DNA from: JAADHY01 sp964428935
GTDB lineage: Bacteria; Planctomycetota; Planctomycetia; Planctomycetales; Planctomycetaceae
NCBI GenBank assembly: GCA_964428935.1
Contig: CAYSAG010000235.1
Location: forward strand, 1 to 8,212
DNA length: 8,212 nt
Direction of reading: 5' to 3'
Shown here: positions 5,863-8,212 of the stretch, piece by piece
How the letters are laid out: the number at the start of each line of letters is the position of its first letter
Numbering within the stretch: position 1 is the stretch's first letter
Notes under the pieces: model-generated
Databases searched by the model: none
Seen by the model: only the letters and a program-made list of their open reading frames with translations
Told to the model about the DNA's origin: nothing
Program-made: the position numbers and the translations under genes

Positions 5863-7944
5863 CTACTCGCCCCCTCCGTCCGCCTCGCCGTTCGCCAACG
5901 TCTGAAGCACTCGGTGGCGGGTCGAGTGGGGCGTCCAAGGGGCACACAACTGAAGCACACTGCTGCTCACCGTCGCCCACCAGACGGCCCAAGTCGCCGG
6001 AAAACCGACGACCCCCACCGCCAGCACGAAAGCCAAAACGGCCGTCACGACCACGGACAGAACCCGCACTCGGTGCAGCCGGAAAGCGTCTGCCTGCTTC
6101 CACCAAGCCCGCAACAGCAACAGCAAACCGAAAAAGACCGTGTAGCCAAACGCTGTGGGTTGACCGGAGGCAGGGCTGCAGACAGGACCGACCTTGAGCG
6201 ACGGGAGCAAGGCTCCCAGTCGACCCTCAGCCGCGAGGTCGACGAACAGAGTGCGTTGCAGCGCGTAGGCGGCAAGTCCGACAGCAACACCCGCCAGGAA
6301 CTGAGCCGAGCGGCGTGGAGCCGCTTCTCGCCCTTCCAACAGCTTGCTCACCAAGAGCACCGACCACACGACCAGCACCGACACGCAACCGAAGAAAGCG
6401 TCAGCCGTCACGTCGCCGGGAAAACGAAAGAAAAGCTCGGTCAAGGCCGTGAACAGAGCGACCAGAGGAACGGTCAAAGCGGCGCCGGCCGAGAGTTCTC
6501 GCACCCGCTGCCAGAAAGGAATTCGCCGCAACGTCTCCGGGCCGAACAGTTCGTGCGGTGAGTAGCGTCGGGCGGAACGGGGCGGCCGGACACGGGAGCG
6601 GTGTCGCCGACCCGCCCGCACCCGCCGTGAGGCCGCTCCGCCGTGAGCCACGTGCTTGCCAGGCGGTCCGCCGTACTCGGTGGGCGGCCCACACCACGGT
6701 GGTGCGTTTGCTCCGGCTTCCGTGCCCGGTTCGGTCGGAGCTTGCCAGGGCGGCCCGGCCCGCCCCGCCCGCGGTTGGGCTGCGCCTTCGGCCGGTCCCT
6801 CCTCACCCGCAAGAACGCGCACCACCGCGTAGGCCAGCCGAAAACCGACGTACCCAACGAAACAAACGACGGCCATGACGACGAGGAGAGGAAGCCACGC
6901 CAAACCACACACGAAGGCGACGACAAGAACGGCGGCTTGCAGCCAGGTCGGCAGCGAGCGGTACTCGTCACGGACGGCTCGCCACACTCGACGCAGCAGG
7001 GCAGTCAGCGGGTCCTCTTCGGGCTCGACGGACAGGTGCGGCGGGTCGAAGCCGCGCGCGGACGGCTCGTCGGCGTGAACCTCGTCGCTCCACGACGCGT
7101 CACGCTGCGACGACCAGTCCTCCGCCCGGCCTTGCGTGCGACCGACTCCCGCCGCCTCTTCGAACCGTCGCACCACTGCTCGCAAGTCACCCGCTCGACG
7201 AAGTCGCTCGTCGGGGTCTTTTTGCAGCAGGTCGGCCAGCAGGGGACGGAGCGGCGCCGGCACGGGCGACAGGTCGGGCGGCTCGGACAGGTGTTTCAGC
7301 AGGATTTCGGCCGACGTTTCGCCGTCGAAGGGCACTCGCCCGGTCAGCATTTCGTACAGCAGCACGCCCAACGCGTAAATGTCCGTTTCGGGCCCGTAGC
7401 GGCCTCGGCCCACCTCCGGAGCCATGTAGTGCAGCGTTCCGACGTCCTGCGTGTTCGCGTAGCGTCGACTGGGGGTGACGTGCTTGGCCAACCCGACGTC
7501 AGCAATTTTGACTTGGCCGTTTTCCAGAAAGACGTTGCTCGGTTTAATGTCTCGGTGGACGACGCCGCGACTGTGCAGAAAGCTTAAACCCTCGGCAATT
7601 CCTTGCAGCCACCGGTGCACCTCGGACACGGGCAGACCGTTCGGGTGTTCGGCCAGAACCTGGTCCAGCCGCTTGCCGGAAATGTACTCCATGACAATCC
7701 AGTAGTCGCCGTCCTTGTCGCGACGCACGTCGTAAATGCTGACCAGGTTCGGGTGCTTTAGGTTCAGGCATTGGCGCACGCCCCGCAGCTCCAGGTCGAC
7801 CCGGCGGTGAATCATTTTGAGCGCCACCTCCTTGCCACCGTCCGAGACGGCCTGGTAGACGTCGCCGAAGGCGCCGCGGTCAATGGCCCGCGTAATGGTG
7901 TAGCCGTCCAGAGGCCGGTCACCCGGCTGGAATGCGAACTTCAT
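5863..7944 (-). CDS. Membrane-bound Ser/Thr protein kinase with polytopic C-terminal domain
   Basis: The product has 693 residues: a cytoplasmic eukaryotic-type kinase joined to a membrane domain. The kinase spans about 13-265: a G-loop (RGAFGDVY, 23-30), Lys43 in VALK, a likely helix-C Glu52, HRDIKPSN (130-137; Asp132 and Asn137 catalytic), a metal-binding Asp149 in DVG, MAPE (174-177) and the DIYALG helix (188-193). It therefore looks active. Two substitutions stand out: Asp22 replaces the first G-loop Gly, and DVG replaces DFG. After an acidic linker comes a long hydrophobic stretch (about 336-375, probably two helices), then a Gly/Pro/Arg-rich linker (378-460) and five or six more hydrophobic segments (about 484-505, 513-534, 546-566, 597-613, 627-665). 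No PASTA or other known sensor domain is seen, so the membrane part is the likely sensor. The start ATG 7944 has GGAAGG 10 nt upstream; the frame extends to a GTG at 7989 with no ribosome binding site. It heads the block that includes the sigma factor, its possible target. Confidence 0.93.
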   Translation of the reverse strand: MKFAFQPGDRPLDGYTITRAIDRGAFGDVYQAVSDGGKEVALKMIHRRVDLELRGVRQCLNLKHPNLVSIYDVRRDKDGDYWIVMEYISGKRLDQVLAEHPNGLPVSEVHRWLQGIAEGLSFLHSRGVVHRDIKPSNVFLENGQVKIADVGLAKHVTPSRRYANTQDVGTLHYMAPEVGRGRYGPETDIYALGVLLYEMLTGRVPFDGETSAEILLKHLSEPPDLSPVPAPLRPLLADLLQKDPDERLRRAGDLRAVVRRFEEAAGVGRTQGRAEDWSSQRDASWSDEVHADEPSARGFDPPHLSVEPEEDPLTALLRRVWRAVRDEYRSLPTWLQAAVLVVAFVCGLAWLPLLVVMAVVCFVGYVGFRLAYAVVRVLAGEEGPAEGAAQPRAGRAGPPWQAPTEPGTEAGANAPPWCGPPTEYGGPPGKHVAHGGAASRRVRAGRRHRSRVRPPRSARRYSPHELFGPETLRRIPFWQRVRELSAGAALTVPLVALFTALTELFFRFPGDVTADAFFGCVSVLVVWSVLLVSKLLEGREAAPRRSAQFLAGVAVGLAAYALQRTLFVDLAAEGRLGALLPSLKVGPVCSPASGQPTAFGYTVFFGLLLLLRAWWKQADAFRLHRVRVLSVVVTAVLAFVLAVGVVGFPATWAVWWATVSSSVLQLCAPWTPHSTRHRVLQTLANGEADGGGE

Positions 7945-7954
7945 TGTCCCGAGG

Positions 7955-7960
7955 CCTTCC
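7955..7960 (-). promoter_or_regulatory. Ribosome binding site of the kinase gene
   Basis: GGAAGG on the - strand, 10 nt before ATG 7944. The alternative GTG at 7989 has no comparable site, so this favours the shorter protein, which begins shortly before the kinase fold. Confidence 0.5.
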
Positions 7961-8114
7961 ACTCTTTGACGCTTGGCAAAACGGACCACGGCAAACGGAC
8001 TGGCACCGCCGGCCGGAACCGCGCGACGGGTTTGAGCGACGCGTTGGCTGCACGTCCGCTGGCACGCTTCCGTGGCGACGGCGAGCCGCCCCCCTTCGGC
8101 GGGCCGCTAGTGGC

Positions 8115-8120
8115 ATTGTA
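8115..8120 (-). promoter_or_regulatory. Candidate -10 box (TACAAT) of the kinase promoter
   Basis: TACAAT on the - strand is one base from the TATAAT consensus. No good -35 hexamer is present about 17 nt upstream, where the sequence is part of a T-run after a hairpin. If used, transcription would begin near 8108 and leave a leader of about 165 nt before ATG 7944. That leader (7945-8108) holds no convincing gene; the short ATG-initiated frame in it is Arg-rich and out of frame with the kinase. Confidence 0.4.
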
Positions 8121-8134
8121 CTCAGGCCGGCTCG

Positions 8135-8157
8135 AAAACGCTGGCGGCCCGGCCGCC
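8135..8157 (-). terminator. Candidate intrinsic terminator of a gene upstream of the kinase
   Basis: On the - strand GGCGGC pairs with GCCGCC across a CGG loop (8143-8157), then AGCG and TTTT (8135-8138). The stem is short but all G-C. It would end a - strand gene lying beyond the right edge, just before the candidate kinase promoter. The T-run is short and 4 nt away from the stem, so the call is moderate. Confidence 0.4.
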
Positions 8158-8184
8158 TAGACGGGCACCGCTCCGTGCGGCGAG

Positions 8185-8205
8185 GGTGTCGCAGCAGCCG
8201 ACACC
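8185..8205 (-). other. 7-bp stem-loop near the right edge
   Basis: GGTGTCG (8185-8191) pairs with CGACACC (8199-8205), loop 7 nt. It lies close to the terminator-like hairpin at 8143-8157, with a smaller 4-bp stem (8165-8178) between them. No T-run follows. It may belong to the 3' untranslated region of the upstream gene; the window ends too soon to say more. Confidence 0.25.
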
Positions 8206-8212
8206 GGTCAGC

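Noticed and set aside
4573..6561. Several overlapping + strand open frames (4573-5493, 4844-5905, 5061-6197, 5701-6561)
   Set aside because: All are antisense to the three-TM protein or kinase gene, are Arg/Ser/Pro-rich and show no recognisable domain.
1..8212. tRNA, rRNA, CRISPR array, insertion sequence or phage genes
   Set aside because: No cloverleaf, regular spaced repeats, terminal inverted repeats, transposase or phage protein was seen on either strand.

Overview
The window looks like chromosomal DNA from a planctomycete, probably a Pirellulales-like lineage. GC content is high (roughly 65% by eye). The protein families point the same way: a Ser/Thr kinase of the planctomycete type with a polytopic C-terminus, an ECF-type sigma factor with a C-terminal motif I associate with planctomycetes, a very long secreted TPR protein, and a small secreted protein rich in Tyr, Trp and Pro. 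I assign these by recall of family patterns, not by a search.

Layout: positions 1-164 hold no supportable gene, only a 7-bp stem-loop. A short exported protein with two CxxC pairs lies on the + strand (165-911). It converges on a four-gene block that fills the rest of the window on the - strand, read right to left: a membrane Ser/Thr kinase (7944-5863), a three-TM membrane protein (5721-4543), an ECF-like sigma factor (4546-3875) and an exported TPR protein of 929 residues (3878-1089). The last three genes are translationally coupled: stop and start codons overlap by 4 nt at both junctions (ATGA, then GTGA). A 141-nt gap separates the kinase from the rest. A strong stem-loop at the convergent junction (1083-1113) overlaps the TPR stop codon. 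A structured leader with a candidate -10 box precedes the kinase.

How it may work together (inference): the kinase would sense through its membrane part and act on the sigma factor, directly or through the three-TM protein. No classical anti-sigma factor is encoded between them. The exported TPR protein, translated with the sigma factor, would be an envelope partner or output. The four-gene set looks like a dedicated envelope-signalling module and is the most interesting item here. I recall similar kinase, membrane protein, sigma and TPR proteins from planctomycete genomes, but know of no experimental work on this set. Long open frames opposite the real genes are high-GC shadows and are not annotated.
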